NCBI GenBank assembly: GCA_900553935.1
Contig: USFK01000036.1
Span: 1 to 9,730 of the forward strand
Origin: an uncultured Collinsella sp.
Lineage (GTDB): Bacteria; Actinomycetota; Coriobacteriia; Coriobacteriales; Coriobacteriaceae
DNA length: 9,730 nt
Direction of reading: 5' to 3'
Shown here: positions 1 to 6,823 of the stretch, piece by piece
Layout of the letters: each line of letters begins with the position of its first letter
How positions within the stretch are numbered: the first letter of the stretch is position 1
Program-made: the position numbers and the translations under genes
The notes under the pieces: generated by a model
The model's database searches: none
The model's input: only the letters and a program-made list of their open reading frames with translations
What the model was told of the DNA's origin: nothing

Positions 1-1116
1 GGATTCCTTCCCGGTGACCGGCTCGGTGAGGTTGAGTCGTACCTCCATTTGGACGAGAAGCGCACCCGCGTAACGGAGCTCGAGGCCAAAAGCGTCGCCC
101 CGGGCTTTTGGGACGACGCCGATGCCGCTCGCGCCACGATGGAGGAGATCGCGCGCACCATGGAAGATATCGCTGCCGTGGACACCGCGCGCGGCGAGCT
201 TTCCGATGCCCGCGCTGCGCTGGAGCTTGCCGAGGAGATGGGGGATGACCCCGACGCCGTCGCATTGCGCGAGGAGGCTGCCGCTACGGCAGAACGCCTG
301 GCCCGCGCCATCGACGAGCTCGAGCTTGCGAGCTGGTTTACCGGGGAGTTCGACCATGGCGATGCCATTGTGACCATCAAGCCCGGGCAGGGTGGTTTGG
401 AGGCCCAGGATTGGACCTTCATGCTCTTTAAGATGTACATGAAGTACTGCCAGCGCCGCGGTTGGAAGGTCACCATCAACGATTGCCCCGCGGCCGAGGT
501 CATTGGCATTGATCGCGCGACCTTTACCGTCGAAGGCAAGGATGCTTTTGGCATGCTTCGCGCCGAGGCCGGTGTCCACCGCCTGGTGCGCATTAGCCCC
601 ACCGACGACAAGAAGCGCCGCCAGACCACGTTTGCCGGCGTCGAGGTCATTCCGGTGCTGCCCGACGATATCGATATCGAGATCAACCCCGACGACATCC
701 GCGTCGACGTGTACCACGCAAGTGGCCCGGGTGGCCAGGGCGTAAACACCACCGACTCCGCCGTGCGCGTGACGCATTTCCCCAGCGGCATTGTGGTTAC
801 CTGCCAAAACGAGCGCAGCCAGATCCAGAACAAGGCCGCGTGCATGCAGATCCTCAAGGCTCGCCTGTACGAGATTGAGCTCGAGAAGCGTGCCGAGGCC
901 CTGGACGAGATTCGCGGACCCAAGACCACGATTGGTTTTGGCAACCAGATCCGCAGCTACGTGCTCTACCCGTACCAGATGGTTAAGGACCTGCGTACGG
1001 GCGTGGAGACCAGCAACGTCGAGGCCGTTCTTGACGATGGCGATTTGGATCCGTTTGTGATTGGCTATCACCGTTGGGCTACCGGCAACGCCGATGTAGA
1101 AGGCTCGGAGATCTAA
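1..1116 (+). CDS. prfB: Peptide chain release factor 2 (5' end outside window)
   Basis: RF2 reads the stop codons UAA and UGA in the ribosomal A site and triggers hydrolysis of peptidyl-tRNA. The frame is open from base 1 with no in-frame ATG or GTG before the family homology begins; a TTG at 49 is the first formal start, but residues encoded before it (…EVESYLHL) align with the N-terminal helix of known RF2 proteins, so the real start lies upstream of the window. The catalytic GGQ is at 730-738, within SGPGGQGVNTTDSAVR, and is preceded by Ala at the position of E. coli residue 246. The C-terminal IRSYVLYPYQMVKDLRTG stretch is typical of RF2. Oddity: the codon-reading tripeptide at 595-603 is Ser-Pro-Thr, not the usual Ser-Pro-Phe, and the later RRQTTF has Gln where E. 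coli RF2 has His. No canonical CUU-UGA-C programmed frameshift site occurs at the equivalent position. Stop is TAA. The family call is certain; the decoding consequence is not. Confidence 0.95.
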   Translation, partial: GFLPGDRLGEVESYLHLDEKRTRVTELEAKSVAPGFWDDADAARATMEEIARTMEDIAAVDTARGELSDARAALELAEEMGDDPDAVALREEAAATAERLARAIDELELASWFTGEFDHGDAIVTIKPGQGGLEAQDWTFMLFKMYMKYCQRRGWKVTINDCPAAEVIGIDRATFTVEGKDAFGMLRAEAGVHRLVRISPTDDKKRRQTTFAGVEVIPVLPDDIDIEINPDDIRVDVYHASGPGGQGVNTTDSAVRVTHFPSGIVVTCQNERSQIQNKAACMQILKARLYEIELEKRAEALDEIRGPKTTIGFGNQIRSYVLYPYQMVKDLRTGVETSNVEAVLDDGDLDPFVIGYHRWATGNADVEGSEI

Positions 1117-1177
1117 AACATCGGGCGGCTTCAAGCCGATGCTAAGCCCAACGGTTGGACGGGTTTGTATTCGGAAT

Positions 1178-1201
1178 AAACCCTGCGCAGGGGTGGTTTT
1201 T
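1178..1201 (+). terminator. Possible prfB terminator
   Basis: The 12-bp perfect palindrome CCCTGCGCAGGG (1181-1192) is followed after a few bases by TTTTT (1197-1201). AAACC at 1178-1182 can alternatively pair with GGTTT at 1195-1199. It lies about 60 nt after the prfB stop, a sensible place for a terminator. The stem is short and the T-tract is not directly adjacent, so strength is uncertain. Confidence 0.4.
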
Positions 1202-1215
1202 GTCCGGCGAATCGG

Positions 1216-1221
1216 TAGAAT
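1216..1221 (+). promoter_or_regulatory. Candidate -10 element for the YitT-family gene
   Basis: TAGAAT differs from the sigma-A consensus TATAAT by one base and sits about 60 nt before the start codon. No good -35 is seen at 16-18 nt spacing (GTGGTT at 1193-1198 is poor). If real, the transcript would start near 1228 and run straight into the hairpin at 1241-1269. Confidence 0.25.
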
Positions 1222-1240
1222 CGAATACAAGAAGAAGTTC

Positions 1241-1269
1241 AAAGCGCATCCGATGGGGTGCGCTTTTTT
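1241..1269 (+). terminator. Strong intrinsic terminator abutting the next ribosome-binding site
   Basis: AAAGCGCATCC (1241-1251) pairs over 11 bp, including one T-G pair, with GGGTGCGCTTT (1256-1266) around the loop GATG, and runs into TTTTTT (1264-1269). The ribosome-binding site AGGGAGG of the following gene starts only two bases later, at 1271. It therefore either ends prfB transcription or acts as an attenuator in the leader of the YitT-family gene. Confidence 0.75.
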
Positions 1270-1281
1270 GAGGGAGGCAGC

Positions 1282-2172
1282 ATGGCATATCGTCTGGACA
1301 TTAAGCGCATTCTTTCGATGAACTTCTTTCACGACCTGCCCCAGATTATGTTGGGGTGCGCTCTGGCCGCTATTGCGACCGACCTGTTTTTGATTCCTAA
1401 CGGCCTTGCTGCCGGTGGCGTTACGGGCCTTGCCACCATTATCCAGGCGGTCGGCGCATCGCGCGGTCTATCGCTTCCCGTTGGTATTCAGACGATCGTG
1501 ATGAACGCCTTGCTGCTGCTGGTCGTTATGCGCGAGGGCGGCATGTTCTACGTGGTGCAGACGGCGACAGGCTTTGTGCTGCTGGGCTTTTTCACCGACC
1601 TGTTCGCTCCGTTTGTGGCGCCGCTGGCACATGCCGATCTGATGCTGCCCGCTATGTGGGGCGGCATCATCACGGGCATCGGTTATGGCATGGTGCTGCG
1701 CGCCGGCGCCAACACCGGCGGCTCGGACACGATTGGCCAAATCATCTCGCGTAATACCTCGCTGCCCGTGGGCTCGACCGTCATGGCGATCGATGTTGCC
1801 GTATGTGCGCTGTCGGCTCCGGTCTTTTCAATCGAAAATGCACTATATGCAGGCCTTTCGATGGTCATTAGCGGCTACGTGATCGATGCCGTGGTCGATG
1901 GCGGCAACAAGCGTCGTATGGTACTCATCATCTCGGACAAGTTCCCTGATATCGCTGCCGATATTATGTATGGCCTGGGTCGTGGTTGTACCAAGTTTAA
2001 GGCGACTGGCATGTATTCGGGTGCCGAGAAGCCGGTGATCATGGTCATCGTGAGCCGTCGAGAGCTCAATACCCTTAAGACGATCGTGCGCGAGCGCGAT
2101 CCTCACGCCATTGTGACGGTCGCTGACGTTACGGAAGCCTTCGGCGAGGGATTCAAGGACATTAGCGCGTAG
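1282..2172 (+). CDS. YitT family membrane protein with C-terminal DUF2179 domain
   Basis: The 296-residue protein has the architecture of the YitT family: an N-terminal hydrophobic part of about five to six membrane segments (roughly residues 12-205), then a soluble C-terminal DUF2179 domain (about 210-290). Family-typical elements are LIPNGLAAGGVTGLA after the first segment, GANTGGSDTIGQI in the middle, and RMVLIISDKFPDIAADI opening the soluble domain, which also has GCTKFKATGMYSG. The biochemical role of the family is not established. ATG at 1282 is chosen over the upstream in-frame ATG at 1258 because AGGGAGG (1271-1277) lies 4 nt before it and 1258 falls inside the terminator hairpin. Ends with TAG. 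Expression probably depends on passing the terminator immediately upstream or on read-through from prfB. Confidence 0.9.
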   Translation: MAYRLDIKRILSMNFFHDLPQIMLGCALAAIATDLFLIPNGLAAGGVTGLATIIQAVGASRGLSLPVGIQTIVMNALLLLVVMREGGMFYVVQTATGFVLLGFFTDLFAPFVAPLAHADLMLPAMWGGIITGIGYGMVLRAGANTGGSDTIGQIISRNTSLPVGSTVMAIDVAVCALSAPVFSIENALYAGLSMVISGYVIDAVVDGGNKRRMVLIISDKFPDIAADIMYGLGRGCTKFKATGMYSGAEKPVIMVIVSRRELNTLKTIVRERDPHAIVTVADVTEAFGEGFKDISA

Positions 2173-2265
2173 GGGCGACCGCGTTCCATCCAAAAGACGT
2201 TCACATTGATAAACCGTTTCATCAGCGGTTCTGCCTGCTAAATTGTTCAAATAATGATAAAAACT

Positions 2266-2294
2266 CTGGTAAAGCCATCAGTTTCCAGCATAAT
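2266..2294 (+). promoter_or_regulatory. Candidate promoter for the transketolase operon
   Basis: CATAAT (2289-2294) matches the -10 consensus at five of six positions; CTGGTA (2266-2271) sits exactly 17 nt upstream but is a weak -35. The 207-nt intergenic region is clearly more AT-rich than the flanking genes (about 2240-2300), which supports a promoter here. Other combinations in the same AT-rich stretch cannot be excluded. Confidence 0.3.
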
Positions 2295-2379
2295 GAATGA
2301 CGTACGTGCATTGCGGCTGTGTTGGGATTACCTTCGGTGCCGTGCGCATCTTGTCTAAAGAGGATGAAAGGAAGGCACA

Positions 2380-3210
2380 ATGAGCGACGAAGAGCTCAAA
2401 AAGGTTGCCAACGAGGTAAGGAAGGGCATCGTCACCGGCGTGCACGCTGCCAAGTCCGGCCATCCGGGCGGTTCGCTCGGTGCTGCCGACATCATGACCT
2501 ATCTGTACTTTGAGGAAATGAACGTCGACCCGTCCGATCCCCGCAAGGCCGATCGCGACCGTTTTGTGCTCTCCAAGGGCCATTGCGCTCCGGGCCTGTA
2601 CGCCGTGCTCGCCGAGCGCGGGTTCTTCCCCAAGGAGGATCTTGAGACGCTGCGCCACATCGGCAGCCACCTGCAGGGTCACCCCAACATGAACGACACC
2701 CCGGGCGTCGACATGTCCACCGGCTCGCTCGGCCAGGGCATTTCCGCCGCCGTGGGCATGGCCGTTGCCGCCAAGCACTGGGGCGATACTTATCGCACGT
2801 ACGCCCTGCTGGGTGATGGCGAGAGCGAGGAGGGCCAGGTCTGGGAGGCCGCCATGTTTGCCGGCAACCAGCAGCTCGATAACCTCTGCGTGATCGTCGA
2901 CCACAACGGCCTTCAGATTGACGGTCCCGTCGAGGAGGTCAACGACCCCATGCCGCTCGCCGACAAGTTCCGCGCCTTTAAGTTCCACGTGGTGGAGCTT
3001 GCCGACGGCAACGATTTCGATCAGATCCGCGCCGCCTTTGCCGAGGCTCGCGCTACCAAGGGCCAGCCGACCGCCATTATCGCCGAGACCCTGAAGGGCA
3101 AGGGCGTGTCCTTTATGGAGAACCAGGTTGGTTGGCACGGCAAGGCCCCCAATGATGAACAGTTTGAGCAGGCCATGGCAGAGCTCACGGCCGCCGGAGA
3201 GGAGCTCTAG
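2380..3210 (+). CDS. Transketolase, N-terminal subunit (TPP-binding half)
   Basis: This 276-residue protein corresponds to the first third of a full-length transketolase, the PP domain that binds thiamine diphosphate and Mg2+. Visible landmarks are SGHPGGSLGAADIMTYLYF with His28, SKGHCAPGLYAVL with His68, STGSLGQGIS, and the TPP/metal motif starting GDGESEEGQ at 145 and ending DHNG at 174-177, in which Asp146 and Asn176 are the expected Mg2+ ligands. With its partner it would transfer two-carbon ketol units between sugar phosphates in the non-oxidative pentose phosphate pathway, in the cytoplasm. The partner gene begins 1 nt after the TAG stop. The start is fixed by AAAGGAAGG (2367-2375), 4 nt before ATG. 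Such two-gene transketolases are common in Gram-positive and archaeal lineages. Confidence 0.95.
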   Translation: MSDEELKKVANEVRKGIVTGVHAAKSGHPGGSLGAADIMTYLYFEEMNVDPSDPRKADRDRFVLSKGHCAPGLYAVLAERGFFPKEDLETLRHIGSHLQGHPNMNDTPGVDMSTGSLGQGISAAVGMAVAAKHWGDTYRTYALLGDGESEEGQVWEAAMFAGNQQLDNLCVIVDHNGLQIDGPVEEVNDPMPLADKFRAFKFHVVELADGNDFDQIRAAFAEARATKGQPTAIIAETLKGKGVSFMENQVGWHGKAPNDEQFEQAMAELTAAGEEL

Positions 3211-3211
3211 G

Positions 3212-4153
3212 ATGGCAGACGTCAAGAAAATCGCCACGCGCGTAAGCTACGGCGAGGCCCTCGTCGAGCTCGCCAACGAGCACGATGACTTTGTGGTCCT
3301 CGACGCCGATCTGGCCGCCGCCACGCAGACCGGTAAGTTCAAGGCGGCCTGCCCCGACCGCTTCTTCGATGTGGGCATTGCCGAGAGCAACCTGATGGGC
3401 GTCGCCGCCGGTATCGCGACCACCGGTCGTGTTGCCTTCGCGAGTACCTTTGCCATGTTCGCTGCCGGTCGCGCCTTTGAGCAGGTTCGTAACTCCATCG
3501 GCTACCCGCACCTCAACGTTAAGATCGGTGCCACGCACGCTGGTATCTCGGTGGGCGAGGACGGTGCCACACACCAGTGCTGCGAGGATATCGCCCTGAT
3601 GCGCGTCATCCCCGGCATGACCGTGATTGTTCCCGCCGACGACGTGGAGGCCCGCGCCGTGACGCGCGCCGCCTACGAGTGCGACGGCCCCGTGTACATG
3701 CGCTTTGCCCGTCTGGCCTCGCCGGTCATCAACGACCCCGAGACCTACAAGTTCGAGGTGGGCAAGGGCATCGTCATGCGCGAGGGCGCCGACGTCACCA
3801 TCATCGCTTGCGGCCTGATGGTCGGCGAGGCTCTCGAGGCCGCTGAGCAGCTTGCTGCCGAGGGCATCGATGCCGAGGTCATCAACATGCACACCATCAA
3901 GCCCATCGATGCCGACCTGATCGTCAAGAGCGCCACCAAGACCGGCCACGTCGTGACCGTCGAGGAGCACTCCGTGATCGGTGGCCTGGGCAGCGCCGTT
4001 GCCGATGTTCTGTGCGAGCAGTGCCCGACGCCGCTCAAGAAGATCGGCGTCAACGACACCTTCGGCGAGTCCGGCCCGGGCGCCGAGCTCCTGCACAAGT
4101 ATGGCCTGGACGCCGCCAACATCGTGGCAACCACCAAGGAGTTCTTGGCATAA
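3212..4153 (+). CDS. Transketolase, C-terminal subunit (pyrimidine-binding half)
   Basis: This 313-residue protein supplies the Pyr domain and the C-terminal domain of a split transketolase. Glu58 in GIAESNLMGVAAGIA is the conserved glutamate that activates the aminopyrimidine ring of TPP. HAGISVGEDGATHQ and the stretch VIPGMTVIVPADDVEARA are typical of this half, and THTIKP-like and VTVEEHSVIGGLGSA segments mark the C-terminal domain. It must pair with the upstream subunit, since each half alone lacks part of the active site. ATG at 3212 is chosen because it follows the upstream stop by 1 nt and has GGAG (3201-3204) 7 nt before it; longer in-frame starts from 3128 would run inside the first subunit gene. 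Ends with TAA and is followed by a strong terminator. Confidence 0.95.
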   Translation: MADVKKIATRVSYGEALVELANEHDDFVVLDADLAAATQTGKFKAACPDRFFDVGIAESNLMGVAAGIATTGRVAFASTFAMFAAGRAFEQVRNSIGYPHLNVKIGATHAGISVGEDGATHQCCEDIALMRVIPGMTVIVPADDVEARAVTRAAYECDGPVYMRFARLASPVINDPETYKFEVGKGIVMREGADVTIIACGLMVGEALEAAEQLAAEGIDAEVINMHTIKPIDADLIVKSATKTGHVVTVEEHSVIGGLGSAVADVLCEQCPTPLKKIGVNDTFGESGPGAELLHKYGLDAANIVATTKEFLA

Positions 4154-4207
4154 GGCGGTCTGCTTTGGCCTTAACTTGAGAGCCGCTTTTCGCATTGGGT
4201 AACGAAT

Positions 4208-4252
4208 AAGCCGGGGCGCCTTCCATGTGGAGGGCACCCCGGCTTTGTGTTT
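4208..4252 (+). terminator. Intrinsic terminator of the transketolase operon
   Basis: AAGCCGGGG (4208-4216) pairs with CCCCGGCTT (4237-4245). After one C-A mismatch the stem continues GCCTTCC with GGAGGGC, leaving the small loop ATGT. The right arm runs into TTTGTGTTT. It begins 54 nt after the stop of the C-terminal transketolase subunit. Confidence 0.85.
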
Positions 4253-4292
4253 GAAGGCGGCGGGGAAAGAAGTTAGAGAGGTTTTACGGTCG

Positions 4293-4441
4293 GGCCAGGG
4301 CGCAGTTGCGCAACGTTCAGCCCTAAACCCTAACAGCCAGAGGCGAATCGGAGAGGATTTCGCCCTGACATACGTGAGTTTCCGCAGGTCAGAAAGAGGG
4401 AGTAAATTTCGGGGCTGGCACCCGCAGGCCAGGGCGTTGCG
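4293..4441. repeat. Nested inverted-repeat element in the gap between convergent operons
   Basis: No convincing gene is seen between 4253 and 4581, but this part is highly structured. CGCAACG (4309-4315) can pair with CGTTGCG (4435-4441), and after a 5-nt bulge CCCT (4321-4324) pairs with AGGG (4431-4434). Inside, GCCAG (4336-4340) pairs with CTGGC (4415-4419). Two local hairpins sit within: GGCGAA (4342-4347) with TTCGCC (4359-4364), and CTGAC (4365-4369) with GTCAG (4388-4392). The direct repeat GGCCAGGGCG occurs at 4293-4302 and 4427-4436; TTGCG follows both copies, separated by CAG in the first copy only. It could be a dispersed intergenic repeat, a small mobile element or a structured RNA on either strand. 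Strand and function are unknown. Confidence 0.45.
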
Positions 4442-4466
4442 AGCTAAATCGGCGGCGCGATAACAA

Positions 4467-4491
4467 GAAGGCGGGATTAACTCCCGCCTTC
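4467..4491 (-). terminator. Terminator-like hairpin for the minus-strand ABC operon
   Basis: GAAGGCGGGA (4467-4476) and TCCCGCCTTC (4482-4491) form a perfect 10-bp stem with a 5-nt loop. On the minus strand the stem is followed by TTGTTATC, a modest T-rich tail, while the plus-strand side has none. It lies about 90 nt beyond the stop of the permease gene, so it most plausibly ends that operon. Confidence 0.6.
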
Positions 4492-4581
4492 AGACAATCC
4501 ACCTTCGCCCAGATGGTACGCAATCACTCGAAGGTTCGCCGATTCATGCATTCTTGGCGGCAACGGCTCTGCTTGACATCA

Positions 4582-5835
4582 TCAGGCAACCTGATGGCGC
4601 TTGAACGTCCTTATCGCGAGAACAATGCCCGCCGCGAAAAGCAGAAGGTAGAAAGCAGCGAGGAACACGGGGAGCTCGACCACGACAGGGCCTATGGCGT
4701 ACGAGACCATGTCGAAGAGGTTCAAGGGGTTCAGTGCGTCGTAGGGGAACAGGTAGATGATGTGGTTCGCGATGCTGCTCGTCATCGTCGGCACGAAGAT
4801 CGGAATCAAGATGAGAGCAACGCCGACTGCGAGGATTCCCATGGGGCTGTCTACCTTGGCCGACAGCGCAAGCACTATCCCAAGGAGGGCGAGGGTTGCG
4901 AGATACCCGACGAGGCAGCATATGAGGGCGGCGGCTGACAGGCTTATGCCGTAGGTGCATGTGATGTTGCAGATCTGGATGGGTAGACCTGCGCCGTCGG
5001 CTCCGTAGAAGACGAGCGGTATTGCCAGGAAGACGAGTGTGAAGACCCAGTATATGGCGCTTGCCGCGATCACAGAGGCTGCCGCCTTCGCGCGCCCGAG
5101 CCTTGATTTGCCGAACTTGGTGGACAGCAGGATGGCGTCGGTTTTGGCCCGGTACTCCCCGTTGAACACCGATGCGCACGTTATCACGACTGCGAGCATC
5201 GCGAATATGAGGAACTGGGCGAGGTTGAGGAACTCCGCCCACCCTCCTGCGTATCCGTACTCGATGGGCGTGTGCACACCTTGCGCCTTCTCGCTCCAGA
5301 ACGCCCTCTCCTCGTCGTTGTACGAGAGGGCCCCGTTCGCGTGGAGCTCGGAGACTATCTTCGAGCGGACTTGTCCGTAGAGGTCGACGGTGCCAGTCGT
5401 GTCGATAGTGGCTACCGCGGACACGGGCATCTGGTTGTCTTGCATCCAAGGGCTTGTCAGCAGCGCCATAAGGGAGCCGTTCTTCGCTCTGAACTCCCAG
5501 TACTCGTCCGCCTTTTCCCCGTAGGGCTTTCTGTCCATTCTGTACTCTTCCTTGACCTCGCCGTCCGGACCGACGAACTCCTTGAACTCGCGGAGCGCCT
5601 CGGTGGCCTTCTTGTCGGTGATGGGGCCTGCGAGCGCTTCCGCGTTTGCCTTTATCTGGGCGATGGCGGCAGTGCCCTCGAATTCGGTGCCCATCTCCTT
5701 GGGTTCGAGGGCGTACTGGGACGTTACGTAGAAGAAGGCTATGACCGCGACCAACACCAGGACGGCTGCTATAGAGACCTGCGAGACGCGCCTTGAGAGC
5801 ATCTTCTTGAGCTCGTATCTGATGAGGCTACCCAC
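4582..5835 (-). CDS. ABC-2-like transporter permease with large extracytoplasmic domain
   Basis: This 417-residue integral membrane protein is the last gene of the operon and the obvious membrane partner of the ATPase encoded just upstream. Membrane segments are TM1 at about 18-37, then a hydrophilic domain of about 160 residues (38-200), then five more segments: about 203-222 (FLNLAQFLIFAMLAVVITCA), the AAASVIAASAIYWVFTLVFL region, ISLSAAALICCLVGYLATLA, GILAVGVALILIPIF and VVVELPVFLAAFYLLLFAAG near the C-terminus. One long outside loop between TM1 and TM2 followed by a TM block is typical of ABC-2 exporters for peptides or drugs. GTG at 5835 is chosen because AAAGGAG lies 6 nt before it and the start overlaps the ATPase stop by 8 nt; a longer upstream reading runs inside the ATPase gene in another frame. 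Stop is TGA. Substrate unknown. Confidence 0.85.
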   Translation of the reverse strand: MGSLIRYELKKMLSRRVSQVSIAAVLVLVAVIAFFYVTSQYALEPKEMGTEFEGTAAIAQIKANAEALAGPITDKKATEALREFKEFVGPDGEVKEEYRMDRKPYGEKADEYWEFRAKNGSLMALLTSPWMQDNQMPVSAVATIDTTGTVDLYGQVRSKIVSELHANGALSYNDEERAFWSEKAQGVHTPIEYGYAGGWAEFLNLAQFLIFAMLAVVITCASVFNGEYRAKTDAILLSTKFGKSRLGRAKAAASVIAASAIYWVFTLVFLAIPLVFYGADGAGLPIQICNITCTYGISLSAAALICCLVGYLATLALLGIVLALSAKVDSPMGILAVGVALILIPIFVPTMTSSIANHIIYLFPYDALNPLNLFDMVSYAIGPVVVELPVFLAAFYLLLFAAGIVLAIRTFKRHQVA

Positions 5836-6775
5836 GGTGCGCTCCTTTCCTGCGTGCGATTGCGTCCTGCCCCACTTCCGCTTTCGTTTGCGAAACCGGC
5901 AGGCACCCGGACTGCTCTTGGAAGAGGTAGAGGTAGACGTCCTCCAGCGTCGGCTCCACGGCGCGCGCACTCGGATGCGGACGCTGCTGCGCCACCACGC
6001 GAACGATGGCAGAGCCGTCCTGGGCGTAGTGGATGTTGCCCACCGTGAGCGATGCCGACATGGCGTCTGCCTCCCTCGGAGCGACAGCGCACTCCCAGAC
6101 GCATCCCCTGATGTCCCCCGTGATCTCTTCGACCGTGCCCGTCGTGATGATGCCGCCAGCGCGCATCACGAGAATCTCGTCGGCGATGTACTCCACGTCC
6201 GAGACGATGTGCGTGGAGAGGATGACGATCTTGTCTTGGGCGAGAGAGGATATGAGGTTGCGGAAGCGGACGCGCTCCTTGGGGTCGAGCCCCGCGGTGG
6301 GCTCGTCGAGCACGAGGACGGACGGGTCGTTGAGCACCGCCTGGGCGATGCCGAGCCGCTGCTTCATGCCGCCGGAGAAGGTCTTGACCTTCCGCTTTGC
6401 GGCCTCTGCGAGGCCGACAACGCCCAAGAGTTCGCGCGTGCGCACTTTCGCCTGCTGCGCGGTGAGCCCCTTGAGCGATGCCAGGTACATCATGAAGTCG
6501 CAAGCCGTGAAATCCGGGTAGTAGCCGAAGTCCTGGGGCAGGTACCCGAGGCGCGCCCGATAGCCGTCGCCAAGCTGGTCTATGGGGGTGCCCCCGAACA
6601 GCACGCTTCCCGATGTCGGCCTCATGACGTCGCATATCATGCGCATGAGCGTGGTCTTGCCCGCGCCGTTGGCCCCGAGTAGGCCGTAGACGCCGGGCGT
6701 GAAGCTGAAGCTCACGCGATCGACAGCGATATGGCTGCCGAACTGCTTGGTGAGCCTGTCGAGCCTGAGTTCCAT
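5828..6775 (-). CDS. ABC transporter ATP-binding protein
   Basis: This 315-residue cytoplasmic ATPase powers the permease encoded directly downstream, with which it overlaps by 8 nt. All nucleotide-binding motifs are intact: Walker A GANGAGKT at 34-41, Q-loop Gln81 in YLPQ, ABC signature starting at FSGGMKQR (133-140), Walker B VLVLDE at 153-158, D-loop GLDP at 162-165, and switch His189 in STH. Beyond about residue 215 there is a C-terminal extension of about 100 residues, ending with the EPTLEDVYLYLF element often seen in ABC-2 exporter ATPases. The start ATG at 6775 has AAGGA about 7 nt upstream. A 48-nt gap separates it from the preceding membrane-protein gene, consistent with one transcript. 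Stop is TAG. The class fits export or resistance transporters; the substrate cannot be read from sequence. Confidence 0.93.
   Translation of the reverse strand: MELRLDRLTKQFGSHIAVDRVSFSFTPGVYGLLGANGAGKTTLMRMICDVMRPTSGSVLFGGTPIDQLGDGYRARLGYLPQDFGYYPDFTACDFMMYLASLKGLTAQQAKVRTRELLGVVGLAEAAKRKVKTFSGGMKQRLGIAQAVLNDPSVLVLDEPTAGLDPKERVRFRNLISSLAQDKIVILSTHIVSDVEYIADEILVMRAGGIITTGTVEEITGDIRGCVWECAVAPREADAMSASLTVGNIHYAQDGSAIVRVVAQQRPHPSARAVEPTLEDVYLYLFQEQSGCLPVSQTKAEVGQDAIARRKGAHRG
5842..5848 (-). promoter_or_regulatory. Ribosome-binding site fixing the GTG start of the permease
   Basis: On the minus strand AAAGGAG lies 6 nt upstream of GTG (5835-5833). It is inside the 3' end of the ATPase gene and supports translational coupling of the two. 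Confidence 0.7.
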
Positions 6776-6823
6776 GTTCGTTCCTTGTCCTTCGTTCGAT
6801 GTTGCAGATAAGCAGGAGGAGAG

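Noticed and set aside
15..35. TGA triplets in the third frame at the left edge as a possible prfB frameshift site
   Set aside because: None is preceded by the slippery CTT codon, and they lie upstream of the position where RF2 genes carry the programmed shift.
1122..1140. Small inverted repeat CGGCTTCAAGCCG just after the prfB stop
   Set aside because: The stem is only 4-6 bp and no T-tract follows, so it is not a convincing terminator.
2278..3237. Long minus-strand open frame (319 codons) antisense to the transketolase N-terminal gene
   Set aside because: It lies opposite a clear transketolase subunit, its composition is that of a reverse-complement shadow in GC-rich DNA (runs of Gly, Ala, Val, His, Leu), and it has no recognisable domain.
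3185..4237. Minus-strand open frame of 350 codons antisense to the transketolase C-terminal gene
   Set aside because: Same reasoning: low-complexity, His/Gly/Asp-rich translation opposite a certain gene; it also runs through the terminator hairpin.
4227..4463. Plus-strand open frame of 78 codons after the transketolase operon
   Set aside because: It starts inside the terminator hairpin, has no ribosome-binding site, and overlaps the inverted-repeat element that better explains the region.
5741..6682. Plus-strand open frame of 313 codons antisense to the ABC ATPase
   Set aside because: Opposite an ATPase with all motifs intact; the composition is typical of an antisense shadow.
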